Shown here piece after piece: positions 46,999 through 55,260 of a DNA stretch of 64,000 bases. The DNA is from Haliea sp040221975 (GTDB taxonomy: Bacteria; Pseudomonadota; Gammaproteobacteria; Pseudomonadales; Halieaceae): positions 127,940-191,939 of the forward strand of contig JAVJWR010000029.1 of NCBI GenBank assembly GCA_040221975.1, given 5' to 3'. A program made the translations under genes and the position numbers. Under the pieces are notes generated by a model, which was given only the letters and a program-made list of their open reading frames with translations, ran no database searches and was not told the origin of the DNA. Every line of letters starts with the position of its first letter. Position 1 is the stretch's first letter.

Positions 46999-47522
46999 TG
47001 AAATACAGCCTCGATGGGCAGGAAGTCACTCTGGTCGGCAGTGGCCAGTTCATCGCGCCCAATGCCGCGGTGATCGGCAATGTCACCCTGCACGAGCGCA
47101 GCAGCGTCTGGTTCAGCTGCGTACTGCGCGGTGACGCGGAGTACATCGAGGTTGGCGCCGGCAGTAATATCCAGGACGGCGCGGTGCTGCACGCGGACCC
47201 GGGTTTCCCCACCGTGGTGGGCAGCAACGTGACCGTGGGCCACAAGGCCATGTTGCACGGCTGCAGCATTGGTGATGGCTCCCTGGTCGGTATTGGCGCG
47301 ATCGTCCTCAATGGTGCCAAAGTCGGCAGGAACTGCCTGATTGGCGCCGGTGCCCTGGTGACCGAGGGTATGGAGATTGCCGATGGCAGCCTGGTGCTGG
47401 GTGCGCCAGCCAAGGTCAGGCGCCAGTTCACGCGGGAAGAGCAGACGGCGCTGGGTCAGAACGCCGACCACTATGTGCAGAATGCCGCTCGTTACAACCG
47501 CGGCCTGGAGGTGCAGCAATGA
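46998..47522 (+). CDS. Gamma-class carbonic anhydrase family protein (YrdA-like)
   Basis: A 174-residue left-handed beta-helix hexapeptide protein. The metal histidines are in VLHADPG and VGHKAMLHG, the three-His pattern of the gamma class. It begins MKYSLDGQEV with GGAGGAAG upstream. Members bind zinc and may hydrate CO2, though many YrdA-like proteins show no proven activity. It is in an operon with the Nudix and DUF1289 genes. Confidence 0.9.
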   Translation: MKYSLDGQEVTLVGSGQFIAPNAAVIGNVTLHERSSVWFSCVLRGDAEYIEVGAGSNIQDGAVLHADPGFPTVVGSNVTVGHKAMLHGCSIGDGSLVGIGAIVLNGAKVGRNCLIGAGALVTEGMEIADGSLVLGAPAKVRRQFTREEQTALGQNADHYVQNAARYNRGLEVQQ

Positions 47523-47713
47523 GTGTGGAGCAAGAGCTGGCGTCACCCTGTATCTCGGTGTGCCTGCTGAATGAAGATGATATTTGCCTGGGCTGCTACC
47601 GCAGCGCGGCGGAGATCACCGACTGGTTCATGGCAGATCCTGCCGAGAAGCAGGATATCCTCTCTCGCGCCCGAGACCGGCGGCTTGCGGATGACAAGGT
47701 CTGGTTGAGCTAG
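47519..47713 (+). CDS. DUF1289 domain-containing protein
   Basis: A 64-residue protein with the cysteine pattern SPCISVC...CLGCYRSAAEI and the following W. This matches DUF1289, a small family of unknown function whose four cysteines suggest metal or iron-sulfur binding. Four-base overlap with the carbonic anhydrase gene. Confidence 0.88.
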   Translation: MSVEQELASPCISVCLLNEDDICLGCYRSAAEITDWFMADPAEKQDILSRARDRRLADDKVWLS

Positions 47714-47783
47714 CAATGCACTCGCCATCTGCGTTATCTTCCGGGAAAGGGCTGCAGGGGGAAAGGTTCCGGCGGAACCGGCC

Positions 47784-48332
47784 ATGGCTGAAAAACGCTC
47801 CAAAAAAGATCAGATTCTCGTAAGGCCGGCGGAGCAGGGAGATATTCCGATGCTGGTCGGTTTTATGGCCAAGCTTGCCCTGCATGTCGCCGGAGGCGAG
47901 CCGCAAACACTGAAGCGGAAAGAAAAACAGCGGCTCATGGAAATTCTTGCCTCTGCCTTGACCAATACTGAAAAGCTTGTGGTGGTGGCCGAGGCCCCGG
48001 GCACTGGGCTTGTTGGAATGGGCTACATCTATATCTGGCGCAGCCAGGGCATCTGGGAACAGGCCGGGGATCTGGAATTCAAGTCCGGTATCATTGATGA
48101 CATCTGGGTGGAACCGGAGTATCGAAAACGGGGAATCTTCAGCGCCATGCTCAGGGAACTGGTGGCATTTGCCGAATCCCGGGGTGCCCACGAGCTGATC
48201 CTCGAATACTCTGTCGCCAACAAGGAGGCCGAAGTGACCTGGAGCAGGTTGGGGTTCAAGCCCACCGGGGTCCGCGCGGCAGCCTTCACCCATCTGGTAA
48301 AGAGCCGTCTGTCTCGAGGGGGTGACAAGTGA
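47784..48332 (+). CDS. GNAT family N-acetyltransferase
   Basis: A 182-residue acetyltransferase. The acetyl-CoA binding segment is DDIWVEPEYRKRGIFSAML (the R-x-x-G-I variant of motif A), followed by ELILEYSVANKEAEVTWSRL and GF. A small GGTTCC/GGAACC hairpin lies just before the ATG. The downstream deacetylase-family gene overlaps its stop by four bases, so an acetylation/deacetylation pair is made together. Substrate unknown. Confidence 0.85.
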   Translation: MAEKRSKKDQILVRPAEQGDIPMLVGFMAKLALHVAGGEPQTLKRKEKQRLMEILASALTNTEKLVVVAEAPGTGLVGMGYIYIWRSQGIWEQAGDLEFKSGIIDDIWVEPEYRKRGIFSAMLRELVAFAESRGAHELILEYSVANKEAEVTWSRLGFKPTGVRAAAFTHLVKSRLSRGGDK

Positions 48333-49444
48333 TAGGTGATCGCAGTGTGACCGTTTTTTACGATGAAGTCATGCTTGGACACCATCCCGAAGTCGATGTG
48401 CCCTATCTCCCCAGCCGGGTGGAAAAACGGGTAAGAACGCTGCTCAAGGGGCTGGATTTCAAGTGGAGCTATCCTGAGCACCCGGGACGGTTGAGCGCCA
48501 TCATGGATCTGCTCGAGAAGGAGCCCATTGCAGGGGTGCAGTTCAAGGCCGGTGCCCACGCCACCTACGAGCAGCTCGGCCGCGTGCACACCACCACTCA
48601 CCTCGATCACATCTTTTCCCTGGAGGGAAAGCGGGCCTGGCTGGACCGGGATACCACCGCCGTGTCCCCGGACAGTATCAAGGCGGCAACCTCGGCGGCG
48701 GGCAACGCCATTGCCGCGGTGGAAGCGGTGGTGAGGGGTGAAACCCGGAGCGCTTTCGCCCTGGTGCGGCCTCCGGGTCATCATGCCGAGCCCGTCAGGG
48801 CGCGGGGCTTTTGTCTGTTCAATAACGTCGCCGTTGCGGCCGCCCATGCCCAGGCGAAGCTGGGTTGTGAGCGTATCCTGATTGTCGATTGGGATGCCCA
48901 TCATGGTAACGGTACCCAGGATATTTTCTGGGCCGATCCCGATGTACTTTTCTTTGATATCCACTGCGCCGCCCCGTTCTATCCCGGGTCCGGACACCTG
49001 GAGGAGGTGGGGGCCGGGCTCGGCGAGGGCTACACTGTCAATGTGCCTGTCCCGGAGGATGCCGGCGATATCGCTTTCGAAAAAGCCTTCCGGGAAATTC
49101 TTGTCCCCGCCGCCGAGCGTTTTGAGCCAGACCTGGTGCTGGTCTCGGCGGGCTTCGATCCGCACCGCAACGACATGGCACTGAACTTAACCTATGATGG
49201 TTTCGCCGTGCTCACCCGCATGCTCCAGGATATCGCCGACAGGCACTGTGATGGCAGGCTGGCGCTGGTGCTGGAAGGTGGCTATAACCTGACCTCCCTG
49301 GCACGGGGGGTGCATACGGTGCTGGAAGTATTGGCCGGTGGGGATGTGCCGGAACTGGCGGAGTGTGGTTTGCCTGAGGTGGTGCAGGCCGCGGAATTTC
49401 ATCGGGATGCCTTCACGGATGATGAAGAGGCGGAAGATGACTAG
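48329..49444 (+). CDS. Histone deacetylase family protein (class II-like)
   Basis: A 371-residue zinc amidohydrolase of the arginase/deacetylase fold. RPPGHHAEP holds the catalytic His pair, DWDAHHGNGTQ the metal Asp-His, and SAGFDPHRND the second metal Asp. Bacterial members deacetylate polyamines, acetoin-related compounds or proteins. The GTG start overlaps the acetyltransferase stop. It is convergent with the AraC gene of the next cluster. A polyamine or small amide substrate is as likely as a protein. Confidence 0.93.
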   Translation: MIGDRSVTVFYDEVMLGHHPEVDVPYLPSRVEKRVRTLLKGLDFKWSYPEHPGRLSAIMDLLEKEPIAGVQFKAGAHATYEQLGRVHTTTHLDHIFSLEGKRAWLDRDTTAVSPDSIKAATSAAGNAIAAVEAVVRGETRSAFALVRPPGHHAEPVRARGFCLFNNVAVAAAHAQAKLGCERILIVDWDAHHGNGTQDIFWADPDVLFFDIHCAAPFYPGSGHLEEVGAGLGEGYTVNVPVPEDAGDIAFEKAFREILVPAAERFEPDLVLVSAGFDPHRNDMALNLTYDGFAVLTRMLQDIADRHCDGRLALVLEGGYNLTSLARGVHTVLEVLAGGDVPELAECGLPEVVQAAEFHRDAFTDDEEAEDD

Positions 49445-49485
49445 GCAGGCCCGCAATCGCGCCGCGTGTACACTGGGGCGCCGAT

Positions 49486-50490
49486 TTAGCCCCGCTTTAG
49501 ACCCGGCCTGCGCGCAACCGTCTCAGACGGCAATTCGCCATACACCTGGCGGTATAGTGCGGCGAAACGCCCCAGTTGGGTAAAACCGTATTCGGTCGCA
49601 ATTTGTGTGACGCTGGTATCGCGACTGGTCTGCAGTGCACTACGCACTGCTTTCAGCCGCGTTTGCTGCACATAGCGCATTGGGGAAATATTCTGGAATC
49701 GCCTGAACCCCTCGTAGAGGCGACGCTCGCTGACGCCCGTGAGCTCCGCCAGCGTATTCATGGACAGGTTTTCCGAAATGTGGTCACGGATGTAATCCAT
49801 TGCCAGTCTGACATGCCGCGGTCGCACCAGCTGAGTATCGTTTAACAGAGGGGAGGTGTAATTGTGGTTCAAGGAGTAGAGCAGCGCCTTGATGATATTG
49901 TCCAGTTCGGCTTCCAGGATTTCGGAATTGCGATAGAAACTGCATTCCTGACTGTATTCGCGGATAAACGAGAACAGGTGCCGCCACCAGGAGGCGTGTT
50001 GCGCGTTGCCGTTCTCCATCGCTGTGTCGAATACAAGGGAACCTTGCACGGGTAAACCGAGACAGGAGGCGGCGATTCTCTCAACCCTGTCCTTGGTAAT
50101 CTGCACGGTGAACTGTCGGCAGTCGTGACTCCAAACCATTTTGGTGAAAGCCGACGGGTTGATGACCGATGCCCGGGCGGGGTCGGATTCTATGACCTGA
50201 CCGCCACTCTCGACATGCGCCCGTCCTTGTAACGGCAACTGAATCAGATAGAAATCCTTCAGGTAGCCTGGCTCGATATGGCTCTCGGTGCCGTACTGCA
50301 TGTAGTTGAAGCTGATACCGCGAAAGGGCATGTGGTAGTGAAAGGCATCCACCCGCCCGGTTCGCGAGGAAAGCCGATGGTCGCAATACACCTGGCTGAC
50401 CCGGCAACGGGCTTCATCCAGGTCAGAGGTCTGAAAGAGCCTGTATTCTGGCCGTTGGATCAACTGTGTCTGGCCTGCAAGCTCTTCCAC
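49486..50490 (-). CDS. AraC family transcriptional regulator
   Basis: A regulator of about 334 residues. The N-terminal half fits the AraC_binding_2 type ligand domain. The C-terminal helix-turn-helix pair is LSMNTLAELTGVSERRLYEGF and TSVTQIATEYGFTQLGRFAALY. I prefer the GTG at 50490, with AGAAGGG upstream, to a TTG at 50514 that lacks one. It is the last gene of the monooxygenase cluster, 101 bp after the SDR, and probably activates that operon in response to its substrate. Confidence 0.88.
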   Translation of the reverse strand: MEELAGQTQLIQRPEYRLFQTSDLDEARCRVSQVYCDHRLSSRTGRVDAFHYHMPFRGISFNYMQYGTESHIEPGYLKDFYLIQLPLQGRAHVESGGQVIESDPARASVINPSAFTKMVWSHDCRQFTVQITKDRVERIAASCLGLPVQGSLVFDTAMENGNAQHASWWRHLFSFIREYSQECSFYRNSEILEAELDNIIKALLYSLNHNYTSPLLNDTQLVRPRHVRLAMDYIRDHISENLSMNTLAELTGVSERRLYEGFRRFQNISPMRYVQQTRLKAVRSALQTSRDTSVTQIATEYGFTQLGRFAALYRQVYGELPSETVARRPGLKRG

Positions 50491-50591
50491 CGCTGCACCC
50501 TTCTTATTTATCAACTGTTGGCAGTGTTATCACAGATGCATAATCATTTCAAGTTTAAAGTGTTTGTGCCTCAATGTCGCCGTTCTCTCTG

Positions 50592-51395
50592 CTACTGCTG
50601 ACCGCTGTTCCCCTCCATCAGCAGTGGCATGAGGGGATAATGCTGCTCCGGCCCCATGGCGCCGTAGCCACCGTCCACCGGGACTTCCCCTCCCGTCATG
50701 TAGGAAGCTTCATCTGAGGCAACGAAGGAGACCACGGCGGCGATTTCTTCTGCGTCCGACACCCGGCCCATCAGATTGTAGGGGGTGGAAACCTTGTCGG
50801 CGTGGCTGCGGTTGTCGCCGGTCAAACCTTCAAACGGGTCCGACCAACAATGCCCGATCGTCACTGAGTTGACCCTTACCCCGCGTGCTGCGTATTCCAC
50901 GGCTTGCGTCTTGGAAAGATGTCGCAGGGCCGCTTTCGATATGGGGTAGGCCCAGCGACCAATATGGGGGAACTGCCCGGAGATGGAGCCGATATTCACG
51001 ATATTGCCACCTACGGCAGCGAGGTGCTCAATTGCGGTCTCTCCCAGTATCGCAGCGGACACCGCATTGGTGTTAAGTGTGGAGAGCCAGGTTTCACGCG
51101 TTGTCGCCGCGCCATCATCGCCATAGACGCAGGCATTGTTCACCAGAATATGCAGGGCGCCGAAGTGCTCAATGGTCCGTGCCACGAGATTGCGCAGGTC
51201 TTCATCCTGGGTGATGTCTGTTTGAACGTACAGGGCTCTTTCTCCCAGCTGTACCGCCAGAGCTTCGCCCTTGTCCACACTGCGTGCCGCGATCACGACG
51301 CTGGCACCATCCGCGTGCAGCCTGCATGCTATCGCCTTGCCGATGGATGCAGCACCACCGGTGATAATCGCTACCTTGTTTTCCAGCCTGGCCAT
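50592..51395 (-). CDS. SDR family oxidoreductase
   Basis: A 267-residue short-chain dehydrogenase. TGGAASIG at the N-terminus is a slight variant of TGxxxGIG, NNAC replaces NNAG, and the catalytic Ser in GSISG and Tyr-x3-Lys in YPISK are intact. GGAGG lies before the ATG. It probably oxidises or reduces an alcohol/ketone in the monooxygenase pathway. Confidence 0.9.
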   Translation of the reverse strand: MARLENKVAIITGGAASIGKAIACRLHADGASVVIAARSVDKGEALAVQLGERALYVQTDITQDEDLRNLVARTIEHFGALHILVNNACVYGDDGAATTRETWLSTLNTNAVSAAILGETAIEHLAAVGGNIVNIGSISGQFPHIGRWAYPISKAALRHLSKTQAVEYAARGVRVNSVTIGHCWSDPFEGLTGDNRSHADKVSTPYNLMGRVSDAEEIAAVVSFVASDEASYMTGGEVPVDGGYGAMGPEQHYPLMPLLMEGNSGQQ

Positions 51396-51443
51396 AATGC
51401 CTCCCTCGATATTCCTTCAGTCAAATGCCAGCCACCTGAGTAT

Positions 51444-52004
51444 TCAGTCAGTTGCCGGCCCAAAATTCGCGTAATCGTAGTCTGTCTTCAGTGCCAGATT
51501 GAGACGGTTGTAAGAAGCAAAATCGCTGACCAGATGCACCAACTGCAGTACGCCCTTGTCGGTCAGACCGGTCCCTTTCAAGGCATCAATATCACTCTGG
51601 TCGATGGCGCGCGGCTCATCATTGACCTTTAGCGCGAAGTCCAGCACTACCTTGAGTTCCGCTTCCTCAACCGCAGATATGCCTTCAGCCGCGAGCTCTT
51701 GCACGTAGGCGTCCGATGCTTTGAGGCCGTGGCCGAGTATTGTGCAGAAGGCCCCGGTACAGTAAGCGCAGCCGTTGGCGCGCGAGACCAGAATACCGAC
51801 GTGTTGAATGGTCTCCTGCGATAACTCACCGGACTCCCACAGGACTTTGGTAGCTCCGAGCTTGGCCTTCATGAATTCCGGGAAATTCAATTCCAGCAGG
51901 AAATGGTTGGGTACTTTCCCTTCCATTTCCGTCACCCATTCAAATATCCCGAGGATTTCGGGATCCGAAATCGAGCTCTGTTCATGCAGTTTCAAAAGTG
52001 CCAT
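51444..52004 (-). CDS. Carboxymuconolactone decarboxylase/AhpD-like protein
   Basis: A 186-residue all-helical protein. The redox motif CAYCTGAFCTILGH (CxxC with a following His) is that of AhpD-type members of the CMD family, which reduce peroxides or act as disulfide carriers. The classical muconolactone decarboxylase lacks this CxxC, so an antioxidant role beside a flavin monooxygenase is the better reading. GAGGAG lies five bases before the ATG, and it starts 9 bp after the CrtI-like gene. Confidence 0.85.
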   Translation of the reverse strand: MALLKLHEQSSISDPEILGIFEWVTEMEGKVPNHFLLELNFPEFMKAKLGATKVLWESGELSQETIQHVGILVSRANGCAYCTGAFCTILGHGLKASDAYVQELAAEGISAVEEAELKVVLDFALKVNDEPRAIDQSDIDALKGTGLTDKGVLQLVHLVSDFASYNRLNLALKTDYDYANFGPATD

Positions 52005-52013
52005 ACAAACTCC

Positions 52014-53627
52014 TCAGGACAACAATCCTCGGGCAACCATATAACCCGAATTTCCCGCCAGACCTGGACCGGGATGGGTAGAAGCACCGATGTGATACAG
52101 GTTCCGCACCGGCGTCTCGTGATTCTTCAGTGCCTTCAGGGGACGCCAGAGGAAAAACTGTTGCATGCCGCAGTGCCCGGAGTAGGGATCCCCGCCGACC
52201 AGATTGACATTGATGCTTTCGAGGTCTTTCGGGGACAGAACAACCCTGTGGCGTATGCTGCCCACAAGCTCCGGGATATGTTCGCTGATACGCGCCACGA
52301 TTCTGTCTGCATAACGCTCCGCGATCTCCTGTGTCCATTGCCCGTCCCCCGGCGCCTCAATCTGGCCGGCGGCATCTCCCCGGATGGTCGAGGGGAGCTC
52401 CTGCAACTGTATCCAGAGAATGGCCTTGCCTTCGGGAGCACGCGAGGGATCGAGAACCGTAGGTTGCGCCACCACGATGGTCGGCTCAGCCGGTAGCAGG
52501 CCGCATTCGGCCTGGCTCACGGCCAGAGACACCGCATCCAGTCCGCCACTCAAATGTACCATGGCCACATCGTCGAGTTCCGAATCACGCCATTGCGGGA
52601 GACGATCAAGCGCCAGATGAATCTGCATGCAGGCATTGCCGAAGCGGAAATGCTCCGCCTGTTTCCGCACTGGTTCCGGTACCCAGTCAGGCTCCAGCAA
52701 TGAAAGATACAGCTGCTGCGGCGTGACGTTACATATAACCGCCTTCCTGGCTTCTATCCTGACGCTCTCGCGACTCTCCATGGCACTGCGCGGTCCTTGC
52801 AGGCAGTCGACACCCTGCGCCCGGGATCGCTCGACCGCAACCCGCTGAACCTCACAGTTGACATGCAATTCACCGCCGTGTTCTTCGATCAGGCCCTGGA
52901 ATGCCTTCACCAGGTTATCGCTGCCGCCCTTGACCACCGGCATGCCTGCAGATTCGAGGCTGAACGCGATCACCCGGCTCATGGCGCCGGAGAAATTCGC
53001 CTCGGGGCCAAGTCCCGTATGCAGTATCCAGGGCGCCAGCAATGCCCTGGCCAGATCGGATCTGAAGTGCTGGCCCAGCCAGTCTCTGCTGGAAGCCATC
53101 GCCTCACCGGCGAACAGGCTGAGCCCGGCCGATCCCCGGGCGCGCCACTCGCGCCAGAGCAATCGCAGCGTTGCAAGACTCAAGATTTCATTGCCCAGCA
53201 AACTGAAGGTAAGTTCAGCATCCCGTTCCATGTCGGCCATGGTTTCCGCATATCGGTCGCCGTCGCCATCGCACAGAGAGTTGAAGGTGGAGATGTTTTT
53301 TTCGCGCGACGTGCTCAGGACCAGCGACTCGCCGCGAGAGGTGGCCACCGCGGTGGGTTTGTCGGTGTTGAGGTAGACAAGGCCATGACGCTCCAGGTCG
53401 GCAGCCAGGACTGCATAGCCGGGCGAGGTTACGAACAGGGGATGCCAGCCCGACAGGACATCGTGGCGAAATCCTTTCTCGGTGATCTCTGCTGTCTTGA
53501 TGCACCCGCCAAGGTAGTCATTGCGTTCGAGCACGCAAACGGAATGACCGGCTTTTGCGAGAAGCGCAGCACAGCAGAGGGAGTTTATACCGCTGCCGAC
53601 AACGATATAGTCATACGCGTTTTTCAT
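52014..53627 (-). CDS. CrtI/phytoene desaturase-like FAD-dependent oxidoreductase
   Basis: A 537-residue flavoprotein. The FAD site is YIVVGSGINSLCCAALLAKAG followed by LERNDYLGG. The C-terminal HIGASTHPGPGLAGNSGYMV is the dinucleotide-closing motif of the phytoene desaturase/CrtI group. The start at 53627 gives a normal N-terminus and overlaps the monooxygenase by 17 bases. No carotenoid genes are nearby, so it probably desaturates or isomerises the lipophilic substrate of this cluster. Confidence 0.87.
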   Translation of the reverse strand: MKNAYDYIVVGSGINSLCCAALLAKAGHSVCVLERNDYLGGCIKTAEITEKGFRHDVLSGWHPLFVTSPGYAVLAADLERHGLVYLNTDKPTAVATSRGESLVLSTSREKNISTFNSLCDGDGDRYAETMADMERDAELTFSLLGNEILSLATLRLLWREWRARGSAGLSLFAGEAMASSRDWLGQHFRSDLARALLAPWILHTGLGPEANFSGAMSRVIAFSLESAGMPVVKGGSDNLVKAFQGLIEEHGGELHVNCEVQRVAVERSRAQGVDCLQGPRSAMESRESVRIEARKAVICNVTPQQLYLSLLEPDWVPEPVRKQAEHFRFGNACMQIHLALDRLPQWRDSELDDVAMVHLSGGLDAVSLAVSQAECGLLPAEPTIVVAQPTVLDPSRAPEGKAILWIQLQELPSTIRGDAAGQIEAPGDGQWTQEIAERYADRIVARISEHIPELVGSIRHRVVLSPKDLESINVNLVGGDPYSGHCGMQQFFLWRPLKALKNHETPVRNLYHIGASTHPGPGLAGNSGYMVARGLLS

Positions 53628-55143
53628 GGCCGAACTCGACGGTAGGGGTATTCTGCCGGGCGTACTTTCGCTGAAGCGCTGGCAGGAGGTGTGCATAGTC
53701 ACCGGGATCCAGCGCACTGAGCCACTGTTTTATGCGCGTTGATACAGCCAGGTTCATATTCATATCGTCGAGGAGTTCGTCGATATGGTGGATCGAGAAT
53801 GGAATGATATTCGTGCCTTTCGAATGTTTGCCGTCGGTCCTCGCTTCCATCCAGGCGAGCTTGCGGTCGGCATAGTCGTTCTGTACTTCCAGCGAGGGCA
53901 GTTCGATGCCGCCCTCCAGATAGTCCGCCAGCCACAATGCAGCGATTTCGCAGTTCAGCTGACTGAAGAAGGACGAGTTGTAACCATTGAATGCCAATCT
54001 TGGAACACCGATGGGGAGAATGGAACGATAGAGTCGGAAATTGCCCTTTTCGTCGGTAACTTTCTGCATGACGGCCTTATCCAGAAACGGGCACACCTGG
54101 CGCCAGCCGGTGCCACAGATCACCATGTCAGCAGGCAGCGTCTCGCCGCTGTCGAGGATGGCCTTGCCCGGTTCCAGCCGGCTGATTTCCACGTTTTTCC
54201 TGATACCGATCTCTCCTGACTCTATCTTTTCGTAGAAGCCATCGGTGACCAGGCTGACGGTTGAGCGCGCGATACTTTCCAGGGGTTTATTCGGATGCAG
54301 GTCGAGGCGCCGGAGGTGCAGTTGCCGCTCGATAACCCATTCCATGGACCCCAGCATGGCGCGCCGCAAGGGGTTCCCGATACCGTGCAGGAAGCGCTCG
54401 AATCCTCGCAGGCGAATATAGCGGAAAAGTGCCTCGCTCAAGCGCGTGAGGAAGAGGTGCTTGAAGTTGAGCACGTTGGCCAGGCGCTTTGGCAGCTTCC
54501 ATATCAGGGTGCGCGCGACGACAGTTGTACTTGCCGTCGAATCCGCGATCGCGTTGGCAACGTCACAGGAGGACTTGCCGTAGCCCACGACCAGAACATG
54601 TTTACTCCTGGCCGCCGCTCTATCGTTGAATTGACTGGTGTGCAGAATCTGTCCACCCTGCGCCTCGAAATCTTTTGTTCCGGGGTAATCTGGAATCATC
54701 GGAACGGAGAAGATGCCATTGGCGATGATCAGGTAATCGAAATATGCGGTTGTCGACTGTTCGCCTCCTGCGGGTTTCGTTGACCGCACCGTGACTGCCC
54801 AGCGCATGTCCTGTTCTTCAAACCTCGCATCAGTAACTTCGGTGTTCAGGTGAATACGCTCGAGAAACCCGAAATGTACGGCGTAGGCATGCATGTAAGC
54901 CTGCACCTGTTCTCCGCTGGGCCATTCGGGATAATCCGATGGCATCGGAAAGTCCGACAACGCGTAGGTCGTACGCGGATTCTGCGTGGTGAGACCCGGG
55001 TAGCGTCGGGACGCCGACCAGACACCACCGACCTCGGCCTCCTTCTCGTAGACCGTGACATCGTATCCCATGGCGTCGAAGACTCTGGCGGCACTCAGCC
55101 CGCCGAATCCCGCGCCCACGATACCTATGGTTTTAATCGACAT
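53611..55143 (-). CDS. Flavin-containing / Baeyer-Villiger-type monooxygenase
   Basis: A 510-residue class B flavoprotein monooxygenase. The first Rossmann motif is GIVGAGFGGLSAAR with YEKEAEVGGVW, the second VVGYGKSSCDVA, with the intermediate ILHTSQF where the family fingerprint FxGxxxHxxxF lies. It inserts oxygen from O2 using NADPH. GGAGAAG lies six bases before the ATG. With the TonB receptor upstream and SDR downstream it should attack a hydrophobic ketone, sulfide or amine. Confidence 0.88.
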   Translation of the reverse strand: MSIKTIGIVGAGFGGLSAARVFDAMGYDVTVYEKEAEVGGVWSASRRYPGLTTQNPRTTYALSDFPMPSDYPEWPSGEQVQAYMHAYAVHFGFLERIHLNTEVTDARFEEQDMRWAVTVRSTKPAGGEQSTTAYFDYLIIANGIFSVPMIPDYPGTKDFEAQGGQILHTSQFNDRAAARSKHVLVVGYGKSSCDVANAIADSTASTTVVARTLIWKLPKRLANVLNFKHLFLTRLSEALFRYIRLRGFERFLHGIGNPLRRAMLGSMEWVIERQLHLRRLDLHPNKPLESIARSTVSLVTDGFYEKIESGEIGIRKNVEISRLEPGKAILDSGETLPADMVICGTGWRQVCPFLDKAVMQKVTDEKGNFRLYRSILPIGVPRLAFNGYNSSFFSQLNCEIAALWLADYLEGGIELPSLEVQNDYADRKLAWMEARTDGKHSKGTNIIPFSIHHIDELLDDMNMNLAVSTRIKQWLSALDPGDYAHLLPALQRKYARQNTPTVEFGHEKRV

Positions 55144-55260
55144 CTTGTTCTTCTCCGCAAGTCGATGATTTCAAGTTGCGACAACCGGGCCCGTTCAGGG
55201 TACGTCTGCTCGCGCAAGCAGAATTCACGGTCATTTGGCGCGCTGCACAGGCGTTATTGC

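Noticed and set aside
46473..47546. 357-residue minus-strand open frame
   Set aside because: It lies opposite the Nudix and carbonic anhydrase genes, both clearly identified, and shows no family motif.
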